DNA of 22,432 nt from positions 1-22,432 of the forward strand of contig DASULK010000091.1 in the NCBI GenBank assembly GCA_036278255.1, given 5' to 3'. Position 1 is the first letter of the stretch. Every line of letters starts with the position of its first letter. The translations under genes and the position numbers were made by a program. This DNA comes from DASULK01 sp036278255 (GTDB lineage: Bacteria; Actinomycetota; Actinomycetes; Mycobacteriales; Micromonosporaceae). The notes below the pieces were generated by a model, which was not told the origin of the DNA, searched no databases, and saw only the letters and a list, made by a program, of their open reading frames with translations. Below, piece by piece: positions 14,768 through 22,317 of this stretch.

Positions 14768-15948
14768 CAGTGCGCGCTCCCCTCGAACGACGCCAGGTAA
14801 CGGCTGAACTGGTCGCGCTGCTGGTCGAGCATCGGCGATCCGTTGGGGTAGACGTGGTCGAAGAGCGTCACCGGCTCCGGGTCCGGCATCGCCAGCACCC
14901 GCTCGCGCAGCTGCACCGCCTCCTGGCGGGCCTGCTCGTCTACCTCGTCGAAGAAGTCGCCGTCGGCGATCTTCTGCTTCTCCAGGAACGCCCGGACCCG
15001 GGAGATGGGGTCCTTGGCCTTCCAGGCCTCGACCTCGCTGGCCACGCGGTAGCGGGTCGGGTCGTCGGAGGTGGTGTGCGCGCCCATGCGGTAGGTGTAC
15101 GCCTCGATCAGCGTGGGGCCCTGACCGTTCCGGGCGTTGTCCAGGGCGGCACGGGTGACCGCGTAGCTGGCGAGCACGTCGTTGCCGTCCACCCGGATGC
15201 CCGGGAATCCGAAGCCGGAGGCCCGCCGGTAGAGGGGAATGCGGGTCTGCCGCTCCAGCGGTTCGGAGATGGCGTACTGGTTGTTCTGGCAGAAGAACAC
15301 GATCGGGGAGTTGAAGACGCTGGACCAGACGAAGGCCTCGTTGACATCACCCTGGGAGGTGGCGCCATCGCCGAAGTAGGCGATGACGGCCTCGCCGTCG
15401 TCGCCGCCGGTCTTACCGTCCATCGTGATGCCCATGGCATAGCCGGTGGCGTGCAGCGTCTGGGCCCCGATGACGATTGTGTACATGTGGAATTTGAACT
15501 CGTTGGGGTCCCAGCCGCCCTGGTCAACCCCGCGGAACAGGCCGAGCGGCATGATCGGGTCGATACCGCGGCAGTAGAGGACCCCATGTTCGCGGTAGGT
15601 CGGGAAGGCCATGTCCTGCGGGCGTAGCGCCCGCCCCGACCCGACCTGCGCTGCTTCCTGGCCCAGCAGGCTGGCCCAGATGCCCAACTCGCCCTGGCGC
15701 TGCAGAGCGGTCGCCTCAGCATCCAGCTTCCGGACGACGACGAGATCGCGGTAGAGGCCGCGGTACTCCTCGTCGGTGAAGTCGACGCGGTACTCGGTGC
15801 CGTCCGGACCGGTCGCCGATTCGATCCGCTCGCCTTCGGGGGTGAGGAGCTGGATCATTTCGGGGTCACCGGTGCGCGCGGTCCGGGACCGCTTCGGTGG
15901 GGATGTGGCTCGCTTGCGTGAGGTGGTCCCGCCGTCGCCCTTAGCCAT
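14767..15948 (-). CDS. bkdA: E1 alpha subunit of branched-chain 2-oxoacid dehydrogenase
   Basis: The 393-residue subunit decarboxylates 2-oxo acids with thiamine diphosphate and acylates the lipoyl group of E2. The cofactor and metal motif starts at GDGATSQGDVNEA (193-205) and ends at NNQYAIS (222-228). Other family blocks are GQEAAQVGSG near 96-105, FPTYREHG near 115-122 and YRMGAHTTSDDPTRY. The first 28 residues are a Lys/Arg/Thr-rich extension before the conserved part. The start at ATG 15948 is supported by AGGGAGAG just upstream; an internal ATG before IQLLTPEG lacks one. It is the first gene of the operon. No E3 (lipoamide dehydrogenase) or Lrp-type bkdR gene is present nearby, so E3 must be supplied from elsewhere. 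Confidence 0.93.
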   Translation of the reverse strand: MAKGDGGTTSRKRATSPPKRSRTARTGDPEMIQLLTPEGERIESATGPDGTEYRVDFTDEEYRGLYRDLVVVRKLDAEATALQRQGELGIWASLLGQEAAQVGSGRALRPQDMAFPTYREHGVLYCRGIDPIMPLGLFRGVDQGGWDPNEFKFHMYTIVIGAQTLHATGYAMGITMDGKTGGDDGEAVIAYFGDGATSQGDVNEAFVWSSVFNSPIVFFCQNNQYAISEPLERQTRIPLYRRASGFGFPGIRVDGNDVLASYAVTRAALDNARNGQGPTLIEAYTYRMGAHTTSDDPTRYRVASEVEAWKAKDPISRVRAFLEKQKIADGDFFDEVDEQARQEAVQLRERVLAMPDPEPVTLFDHVYPNGSPMLDQQRDQFSRYLASFEGSAH

Positions 15949-16397
15949 CCGTCTCTCCCTGTCGTTCGTGCGTCGGCAGCGGGGGTGTCCCGACCGCGCA
16001 GCTCGTCGCGCCTGCCGGCCCTCTGCCGGACAGTCTCCTATCAGCCGCGCCTGAGCCCGGGTGGGGGTTGCCGCGCGGCGTGAACCGGTTCTGGCTGAAG
16101 CCGGTTCGACAGCGACGCGCCGCGCCCGCGGGGGAGTGCGTGCGGATCACGGCGGCGTTGCCGTTGGCTCCATATTCGCAGAGAAGGTGAGGGTTCCCAC
16201 AATGCGGTCGTGATCGTTATCTGGGCGAGCGCAGGTCGGTGTGGTAACCGGACGCCGAGGCCGGTAAATCCGATCCGGGGCAAGTGTCAGAAGCCGGTCT
16301 GTTGACCCGGTGTAGGGGGCTGGCCAGCGAGCCGTTACTGCCTCATGCTGAAAGGAGAACCACGCGGCTGCATCGGAGTGGCAGACGGGGTGCAGCC
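15949..16397. other. Divergent control region between bkdA and the collagen-like protein gene
   Basis: This stretch carries the bkdA ribosome site, a nested hairpin at 16073-16125, and lower-GC sequence at about 16160-16225 where promoters would be expected. On the minus strand TTGTGG followed about 19 bases later by GAATAT is a weak candidate for bkd. An AAAGGAG at 16351-16357 on the plus strand has no ATG or GTG at suitable distance in the downstream frame; only CTG 16368 fits. An in-frame GTG at 16284 exists but has no clear ribosome site. Confidence 0.45.
16073..16125. repeat. Nested inverted repeat upstream of bkdA
   Basis: The inner hairpin pairs GAACCGG+TTC (16082-16091) with GAA+CCGGTTC (16097-16107, one bulged base) around a TGGCT loop. 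The outer arms are GCGCGGCG (16073-16080) and CGCCGCGC (16118-16125). It lies 125-180 bases upstream of the bkdA start and could be a leader structure or a regulator site. Confidence 0.45.
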
Positions 16398-17093
16398 ATG
16401 CTGGCGCGGTTGGCGGTTGCTCGAAGTCCCGAGGACGAGGAGTTCGGTTTGGCGGGCCAGGGGGAGGAGCAGGCACCGCCCACGTCTGGCCGTCACCGCT
16501 GGCGCGGCAGTGCCCACGTTCGAGGTCGCCGGCCCGGTGCGCACCGGGCTGCTGAATTTGCCGGACCGACCCGCCGCTATCTGTTGGTCGTCGGGTTGCT
16601 GACGGGTGCGGCCTCCCTGCCGTTACTGGCGACGATCACTGCGGGTTCGGTCATTACCGCCGACGCCGGTCGGGTTGACGTTCTGCCGTTTATCGAGCCG
16701 CCGTCGGCCGGACCCGCTCTCGTTCTTCAGCCTCCGACGAAGCCACCGTCTGTTCCTCAGCTTCCCATCAGGCTGGAGGAGTCGGCTGCCCCTGGCGGCG
16801 GGCCCTGGTTTCCCGTCGAGGACGGCGGGGGGGACGACGCTGCGATCCCTTGCGGGTGCCGGGCATCCCGGGCACCCGATCCGTCCACGCCAAGGCCCTC
16901 CGAGCCGCAGCCACCCCGGCCCGCACCACCGGCCACTCCACCCGTGCCGGAGCCCCAGGTGCCGCCGGTCAAGCCGGGCCCCCCGGGTCATGCGGGGCCG
17001 CCGGGGCACGCCGGGCCGCCGGGTCATGCGGGGCCGCCGGGTCATGCGGGGCCGCCGGGGCACGCTGGGCCGCCGGGTCATGCGGGGCGGTGA
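16398..17093 (+). CDS. Predicted membrane-anchored protein with Pro-rich stalk and six collagen-like GPPGHA repeats
   Basis: From ATG 16398 the product is 231 residues: a charged N terminus, one hydrophobic helix (YLLVVGLLTGAASLPLLATITAGS, about 62-85) acting as signal anchor, a Pro/Ser/Gly-rich exterior segment with a CGC pair (IPCGCRAS), and a Pro-rich stretch ending VPPVKP. The C terminus is six perfect GPPGHA units (12 Gly-X-Y triplets) and then GR-stop. This is a short collagen-like tract, probably outside the cell. The ribosome site (GGGGTG, six bases before ATG) is weak, and an upstream start (CTG 16368 after AAAGGAG, or GTG 16284) is possible. Function unknown. Support for coding comes from the anchor, the intact frame through the repeats and G/C third-position bias. 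A frameshifted or young gene cannot be excluded. Confidence 0.6.
   Translation: MLARLAVARSPEDEEFGLAGQGEEQAPPTSGRHRWRGSAHVRGRRPGAHRAAEFAGPTRRYLLVVGLLTGAASLPLLATITAGSVITADAGRVDVLPFIEPPSAGPALVLQPPTKPPSVPQLPIRLEESAAPGGGPWFPVEDGGGDDAAIPCGCRASRAPDPSTPRPSEPQPPRPAPPATPPVPEPQVPPVKPGPPGHAGPPGHAGPPGHAGPPGHAGPPGHAGPPGHAGR
16977..17084 (+). repeat. Six tandem 18-nt units coding Gly-Pro-Pro-Gly-His-Ala
   Basis: Units start at 16977, 16995, 17013, 17031, 17049 and 17067. All encode the same six residues, with synonymous differences between units (GGT CAT GCG against GGG CAC GCC or GCT), so the protein repeat is kept while the DNA varies. Confidence 0.9.
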
Positions 17094-17309
17094 TCCACGT
17101 TGACCGGTACGGCTGCTGCCGGGCTGGCTCTGCCCACCGTACGGATTGGATGGCTTGGCAATGCGCAATACACCTGCCTGCCGGCAGAGCGACGCCAGCG
17201 ACCCGGTCCGATAGAGACCATCCTTACGGCCCATTCAGTATGAACGATGCCGTGATTACGCTCACCTAATTGATCCGTGCCGGTAACCCCGGTGGATAAG
17301 GAGGACAGC

Positions 17310-18773
17310 GTGGTCTCCCGTACAACCTGGTACCGCGGCGTGCTGGCCACCGCGACAGCGGTGCTGCTGGGCGTCACTGCGGCGGCGTCGCCGGCGCTCG
17401 CCGAGCCGAACAACAACAACTCCCGCAAGCTGCGTCAAGCGGTGACCGCTGAGGGCGTCTTCACACACCTCAAGGCGTTGCAGAAGATCGCCGAAGAGAA
17501 TGGTGGTACCCGGGTCTCGGGTAGCCCGGGATACGACAAGTCCATCGACTATGCCGAGAGCGTGTTCCAGGCAGCCGGATTCCGGGTAACTCAGCAGTCG
17601 TTCGATTTTCAGACCTTCAGGTCGCTCTCCCCTTCGGTGCTGCAGCAGGTCAGCCCGGAACCTGCCGGTGATGTGACCCACTCGTTGGCGTCCTACTCGG
17701 GCAGCGGAGATGTCACCGAGCCCGCGTCGCTGCCGACCGGCCGTCCGACAGGGTGCACCACGGAGGACTTCGGCGCGGCCAACGTGGGCACCGTCGTCAT
17801 CATCATCCGGGGTGACTGCACCTTTGGGGAGAAGGCCAGCGCCGCCGCCGACGCGGGTGCGGCGGCCGTCATCATCTACAACAATGTCGAGGGTGTCCTG
17901 AACGCCACCCTCGGCGGCGACTTCACCAAGGACATCAGTGCCGTCACCGTCACCCTGGAGGTCGGTCAGGAACTCGTCGCACAGGTGCCGGCCGGGCTGA
18001 CGCTTCGAATGAAGACCGAGACCTTCCGCGGCATCGCGACCACGTCGAACATCTTCGCCGAGTCGACCTGGGGCGACCCGAACAACGTCGTGATGGCCGG
18101 CGCCCACCTCGACTCGGTCGCCGAGGGGCCGGGCATCAACGACAACGGCTCGGGCAGCGCCACCCTGCTCGAGATCGCCAAGCAGATGCAGAAGGTCAAG
18201 CCGAAGAACAAGGTCCGCTTCGCTCTCTGGGGTGCTGAGGAGTCCGGCCTGCTCGGGGCGCACCACTACATCGACAACCTCCCGGAGGCCGAGCGCGAGA
18301 AGATCTCCCTCTACCTCAACTTCGACATGATCGGCTCGCCGAACTACGTCCGTTTCGTCTACGACGGTGACAACTCGGCGTTCCCGGTCGGGCCCGGCGC
18401 GGCACCCGGCCCGGAGGGCTCCGGCGCGATCGAGCAGCTCTTCCACGACTACTTCGCCTCCCAGGGGCTCGCCTCCGCGGAGACGCCTTTCTCGGGGCGG
18501 AGTGACTACGGCCCCTTCATCGAGGTGGGCATCCCGGCCGGTGGCCTCTTCACCGGTGCCGAGGGGATCAAGACTGAGGCGGAGGCAGCGATCTATGGAG
18601 GTACGGCGGGTATTTCCTACGACCCCTGCTACCACCAGGCCTGCGACGACATCGACAACGTGAGCGTGCAGGCGATCGACGAGATGGCGGATGCGGTTGC
18701 CCACGCCATCATCACCTACGCCTTCGACACCAGCAGCATCGTGAAGCCGACGAAGGGTAAGGGGAAGAAGTAG
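17310..18773 (+). CDS. Secreted M28 zinc aminopeptidase with PA domain
   Basis: The 487-residue precursor has a Sec signal peptide (hydrophobic core VLATATAVLLGVTAAASPALA, cleavage likely after residue 31). A PA (protease-associated) domain occupies about 125-235 (GTVVIIIRGDCTFGEKASAAADAGAAAVIIY region). The M28 catalytic domain follows. Predicted zinc ligands are H266 (AHLDS), D278 (GINDNGSG), E311, D339 (LNFDMIG) and H442 (YHQACDD), with E310 (GAEESG) as general base; spacings match the Streptomyces griseus aminopeptidase pattern. It should release N-terminal residues from peptides outside the cell. GTG 17310 is chosen since AAGGAGG (17298-17304) lies five bases before it. The basic tail KPTKGKGKK is unusual. 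It converges with the GTPase operon across a shared terminator. Confidence 0.93.
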   Translation: MVSRTTWYRGVLATATAVLLGVTAAASPALAEPNNNNSRKLRQAVTAEGVFTHLKALQKIAEENGGTRVSGSPGYDKSIDYAESVFQAAGFRVTQQSFDFQTFRSLSPSVLQQVSPEPAGDVTHSLASYSGSGDVTEPASLPTGRPTGCTTEDFGAANVGTVVIIIRGDCTFGEKASAAADAGAAAVIIYNNVEGVLNATLGGDFTKDISAVTVTLEVGQELVAQVPAGLTLRMKTETFRGIATTSNIFAESTWGDPNNVVMAGAHLDSVAEGPGINDNGSGSATLLEIAKQMQKVKPKNKVRFALWGAEESGLLGAHHYIDNLPEAEREKISLYLNFDMIGSPNYVRFVYDGDNSAFPVGPGAAPGPEGSGAIEQLFHDYFASQGLASAETPFSGRSDYGPFIEVGIPAGGLFTGAEGIKTEAEAAIYGGTAGISYDPCYHQACDDIDNVSVQAIDEMADAVAHAIITYAFDTSSIVKPTKGKGKK

Positions 18774-18850
18774 TAGTCCGGAGCCGGAGACGGCGCGACG
18801 GCGGCCTGCCCGCCGACGGAGACGAAGTCGAGAAGTAACAGCAGTGAGCG

Positions 18851-18885
18851 GAACGGGAGGCGACGCGACGCATCGCCTCCCGTTC
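18851..18885. terminator. Bidirectional terminator between aminopeptidase and GTPase operon
   Basis: Arms GAACGGGAGGCGA (18851-18863) and TCGCCTCCCGTTC (18873-18885) pair perfectly with a 9-nt loop. They sit between two convergent genes and can serve both. Confidence 0.8.
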
Positions 18886-18926
18886 AACGTCTGTTGCGTC
18901 CGGTGCGCATGTGCGCAGCAGTGCCC

Positions 18927-20615
18927 TCAGCGTGCCCGCAGCGAAGTCACGGCTTCCGACGCCCGCAGGTAGGCGCGGAGCACGGTGTGGATGGGGGCGA
19001 TCACCAGATCCCGGCCGACCTCGGCCACCGCCGCGCGTAGCCGGGCGTCGGTCCGCTGGCCGACCCGCCGCGCCGCCGCGGCGACGACCGGTGTGACGGC
19101 GGCGGCGATGAGCAGAGTGAGCAGCACTCCGCCGAGCAGCATCAGGGCGGGTACGGGCAGCGGGCCGACCACCGGGTAGGTCAGCTTCGCCAGCCCGAGA
19201 GACCGCAGCACGTAACCGACGAGCAGCCACATCAGGCCAGCCGCAGCGCCGAGGGTGACCAGCCACTGCAGGAGCCCGACCGGCCGCCACCAGAGCGGCT
19301 GGTGATCCGGCTCCCGTTCTACCGCCGCGACCGCCCGGTCGAGCGCGTCCGGCAGGTCGTCGATCCGGGACCGGGACGCACCGCCGACCGCGTCCCGCCA
19401 CCCTTCGGGAAGGGAGGCACCGACCCGGTCGGCGGCCGTACGGACCGCCAAGCCGACGATCGGGCGTTGGATCGTGGCCGGACCGGGAGGCGGGGCGGCC
19501 CCGGGCCGGTGCGGTGCCGCCGGTGCCGTGCCACCCGGCAGCTCGGAGGGGACGGGCGGCCCCGCACGGAGGGGGGCGGGCCGCAGCCACCGGAGGCCGC
19601 GGGCCAGCGGGGCGCCGGCGGTGGCGATGGCCCGCTGCCGGTAGGCGGACTCGGCGGCGTCGACGAGTGCCGGTACGCCCGCCGCGCTGGCGAGAGCGTT
19701 CACCAGCTTCTGCTCCGCCTCCCCGTCGACGTCATCCGTCGGGATCGCGGGGCCCATCAGCGCCGACAACTCTTCGGCGGTCGCGTCGAGATCGGTGGAG
19801 AGCCGCCGGAGGGCGGCCTGCCGTGTGGCGACCGCGTGTTCGAGGGTGACGCGCAGGTTGGCCATCGATGCCTGGTGGAGTGCGGAGGTGGCCAGCACCG
19901 GCACTCCGTCGAGTTCACCGGCTTCCAGCAGCCGGCGAAGATCGTCGACGACCCGGGGCACCTCCGCCGGCGCCAGCAGATCGGCCTGGTTCAGCGCGAC
20001 GACTGTGCTGGCCCGGTGCTGCCGGAAACGGCGGAGGTAGTTGGCGTGCACGACCCGGTCGGCGTACTTCTGCGGGTCGAGCACCCAGACCACCATGTCG
20101 ACCAGGCCGAGCAGCCGCTCCACTTCCCAACGGTGCCGGTCCTGCACGGAGTCAAGATCAGGTAGGTCGAGCAGCACGAGCCCGTGCAGCGGTGCCTCAT
20201 CGTCGCCGTCCAGCGCGCTCTCCCGGACGAAGCGGTATCGGGGTAACACACCGATCCAGTCGAGAAGTCTGGCCGCACCTTCCGGCGGCCCCCAGACGCA
20301 GGCGTGGGTGACATCGGTTGTGGGTCGGCGTACGCCGACCGGGGACATCTCGAAGTAGGCGAGCGCGTTGAAGAGGCTGGATTTGCCGCTGCCGGTGGCG
20401 CCGGCGAGGGCGACGACGGTGTGATCCCGTGACAGGGCGAGCCGGGTGGCCGCCCGCTCGGCGACGGTGCGCGCGGCGACGAGTCGATCCGCGGGCAGGT
20501 GACCCTCCGCAGCGTGCAGGAACTGGTTCACCGCCTCGATACGGGCCAGCATCCGGTCCACCTCGACGGGGGGATCGCCGGGTGTCGCCTCGCGTATGTC
20601 TGCCACGTCAGTCAT
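18927..20615 (-). CDS. Dynamin-like GTPase with two C-terminal membrane helices
   Basis: The 562-residue protein has an N-terminal GTPase domain with complete motifs: G1 GATGSGKSS (72-80), G2 threonines T99-T100 in RRPTTDV, G3 DLPD (150-153) and G4 NQAD (209-212). A helical region follows (about 240-330), then a Pro-rich segment (about 340-385). Two membrane helices lie near 448-475 and 488-515, with a helical tail after them. This is the layout of YfjP/dynamin-like GTPases of actinobacteria, including the DynB-type partner that acts at division septa in Streptomyces; a role in membrane remodelling is inference. The start ATG 20615 overlaps the end of the upstream GTPase gene by eight bases, so the two are probably made together and may form a hetero-oligomer. 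Confidence 0.85.
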   Translation of the reverse strand: MTDVADIREATPGDPPVEVDRMLARIEAVNQFLHAAEGHLPADRLVAARTVAERAATRLALSRDHTVVALAGATGSGKSSLFNALAYFEMSPVGVRRPTTDVTHACVWGPPEGAARLLDWIGVLPRYRFVRESALDGDDEAPLHGLVLLDLPDLDSVQDRHRWEVERLLGLVDMVVWVLDPQKYADRVVHANYLRRFRQHRASTVVALNQADLLAPAEVPRVVDDLRRLLEAGELDGVPVLATSALHQASMANLRVTLEHAVATRQAALRRLSTDLDATAEELSALMGPAIPTDDVDGEAEQKLVNALASAAGVPALVDAAESAYRQRAIATAGAPLARGLRWLRPAPLRAGPPVPSELPGGTAPAAPHRPGAAPPPGPATIQRPIVGLAVRTAADRVGASLPEGWRDAVGGASRSRIDDLPDALDRAVAAVEREPDHQPLWWRPVGLLQWLVTLGAAAGLMWLLVGYVLRSLGLAKLTYPVVGPLPVPALMLLGGVLLTLLIAAAVTPVVAAAARRVGQRTDARLRAAVAEVGRDLVIAPIHTVLRAYLRASEAVTSLRAR

Positions 20616-22044
20616 CCGTCGGCCTTTCGGGAGGACTGTCGGTGCGGGCCGCCCGGACGCGGGCCTGCTCGATCTCTGCCGCTGTGTGGCGTAGTTCGTC
20701 GCCGAGTCCGTGACCGGACCCGGTCGTGGTTGCGGGGTCGGGCGTCGCCACCCGGCACAGGTAGCGCGTCGCCTCCTCGGCCATCAGCGCCTCGATCCCG
20801 TCGACCAGGTCAGCCTGGGCCTTGGTGCCGCTCCGCCAGTCGCGGACCAGCCGTTCGGCGCGTTCAGGGAGGTCGGGGCCGAGGCGCGCCAGTGCCGGCT
20901 CCAGCAGTGCGAGCCCGGCGGGATGGGTCCGCCAGCCGGCGTAGGCGCGTTCAGCAGCGTCGGCGGCGGCATCACTGATGAGCGCCACCAGGTCTGACTC
21001 GTCCGGGAGCAGGTCACCGTCCGGGAGGCCCTGCAGAACGGTGTCGTAGGCGATCCGGTAGGCGGCACGTACCCGCTCGTTGAGCATTTTCGCGGCCTCG
21101 GCCTGCTCGTCGGCGGCGGCGGCGAGCCCGGTCAGGACGGGAAGGAGGGCGGCGAGCGCCCCGTCGAAGGTCTGCCGGATCACGCGGGCGCGGCTCTCCG
21201 GGTCCGCTGCCATCCGGCCAAACCAGTCGCGTAGCTGCGCCGTGCCGTGCTCCGGCAGGAGCCCCTGGCCGTCGACCTTCGTCTCCGGTACGACAAAGAG
21301 CGGCGTGGCGGCGAGGTCCGCTGCGGCGAGCATCTCCTTCAGGTGGGCGACGAGCTCGTCGCGATCCCGATCGGAGACCCGGTCGAGCACCAGCGCCAGC
21401 GCTGCCCCCCGCAGCCGGGCGGTGCGCAGTAATTCCCACGGGACCGCATCGGCGTACCGGGCCGGCGTGGTCACGAAGAGCCACAGGTCGGCGGCGGCGA
21501 GCAGTTGCGTGGCGAGGGCGCGGTTAGCGTCGATGATCGAGTCGATGTCCGGGGCGTCGAGAAAGGCTAGGCCGGGAGGGAGAGCCGGCGCGGAGACGAG
21601 TTGCAGGGTGCCCGGAGTGTCGCCCGATCGGCTGGTGCGGGTGAGCCCGGGGAGCAGGTTGCCGGCTCGGAACCAGGACAGGTCCCGGGGGTGGCAGACC
21701 AGGACGGGGGAGCGGGTGGTGGGCCGCAGTATCCCGGGGGCGCTGACCCGCGCTTGGACCAGGCTGTTGACCAGGGTTGATTTGCCGACTCCGGTGGAGC
21801 CGCCGACGACGACGAGTAGCGGCGTGTCGGGTCGGGCGAGGCGCGGCAGCAGGTAGTCGTCGAGTTGCCTCAGCAGGGCCGCGCTGGTCCGGCGGGCCTC
21901 GTCGGTGGAGGGGAGCAGCAGTGGGTAGGTGGCGGCGGTGAGGGCCGTGCGCAGGCGGTTCAGCGCCCCGCGCAGAACCGGCTCCGCTGCAGTGCTGCTC
22001 GCCGGTGCGCGGGGGGTGATGATCTCTTTCCCCTGCGTACTCAC
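20608..22044 (-). CDS. Dynamin-like P-loop GTPase, partner of the downstream GTPase
   Basis: The 478-residue soluble protein has a P-loop GGSTGVGKST (81-90), a G2-like RPTT (107-110), and G3 DAPD (163-166). The G4 position reads LVLDRVSD (near 218-225), without the usual N/TKxD, so guanine selectivity or activity may be altered. The C-terminal half is helical, and no membrane helix is seen. Automated pipelines may label it an ABC transporter because of the P-loop, but it lacks the ABC signature and Walker B layout. It is the first gene of a two-gene operon with a membrane-bound GTPase. GTG 22044 is chosen (product starts MSTQGKEIITP); in-frame GTG 22071 and TTG 22080 are alternatives, and no start has a clear ribosome site. 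The gene is divergent from dnaK. Confidence 0.8.
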   Translation of the reverse strand: MSTQGKEIITPRAPASSTAAEPVLRGALNRLRTALTAATYPLLLPSTDEARRTSAALLRQLDDYLLPRLARPDTPLLVVVGGSTGVGKSTLVNSLVQARVSAPGILRPTTRSPVLVCHPRDLSWFRAGNLLPGLTRTSRSGDTPGTLQLVSAPALPPGLAFLDAPDIDSIIDANRALATQLLAAADLWLFVTTPARYADAVPWELLRTARLRGAALALVLDRVSDRDRDELVAHLKEMLAAADLAATPLFVVPETKVDGQGLLPEHGTAQLRDWFGRMAADPESRARVIRQTFDGALAALLPVLTGLAAAADEQAEAAKMLNERVRAAYRIAYDTVLQGLPDGDLLPDESDLVALISDAAADAAERAYAGWRTHPAGLALLEPALARLGPDLPERAERLVRDWRSGTKAQADLVDGIEALMAEEATRYLCRVATPDPATTTGSGHGLGDELRHTAAEIEQARVRAARTDSPPERPTDD

Positions 22045-22151
22045 GGGTAAAAGCGTGCCCGATCTCTGCACCGGCGACAACTGAAAGCGGTGCCGATCTG
22101 CGGTTACGGGAGAAACGGCCGCGGGTTGCGCCGATCTGGCTCAACCTTGTT

Positions 22152-22179
22152 TTGACTGTGCTGGTCGCCATGGCAATAT
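22152..22179 (+). promoter_or_regulatory. Likely dnaK promoter
   Basis: TTGACT (22152-22157) and CAATAT (22174-22179) are separated by 16 bases, giving a good vegetative-type -35/-10 pair about 140 bp before dnaK. The -10 box abuts the HAIR operator. Confidence 0.65.
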
Positions 22180-22198
22180 TGAGTCCAGGCCACTCAAC
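22178..22198. promoter_or_regulatory. HAIR element (HspR operator) in front of dnaK
   Basis: ATTGAGT-N7-ACTCAAC (22178-22198) matches the HspR inverted repeat CTTGAGT-N7-ACTCAAG at all but the two outermost bases. It overlaps the predicted -10 box and transcription start region, so HspR bound here would block dnaK transcription until heat shock. Confidence 0.88.
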
Positions 22199-22317
22199 TT
22201 GGGTTCTGCGCGAGAGGAGCGGCGGGCCGGCTCAGGTGTACCTGCCCCGCCCACCGCCGGTCCGTGCGGACCTTCGACGGCAAGACACGTTATGGACGAA
22301 GTATGTGAGGAGACGAC

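Noticed and set aside
16977..17084. 18-nt repeats considered as a non-coding regulatory array
   Set aside because: Changes between units are synonymous in one frame that is open from an anchored N terminus, so a coding explanation is better.
17262..18887. 541-codon minus-strand open frame opposite the aminopeptidase
   Set aside because: The plus-strand frame has signal peptide, ribosome site and all zinc ligands; the antisense frame is a by-product of codon bias.
20608..22044. ABC transporter ATPase
   Set aside because: There is a P-loop but no LSGGQ-type signature or hydrophobic-DE Walker B; DAPD and the GTPase partner fit a dynamin-like protein.
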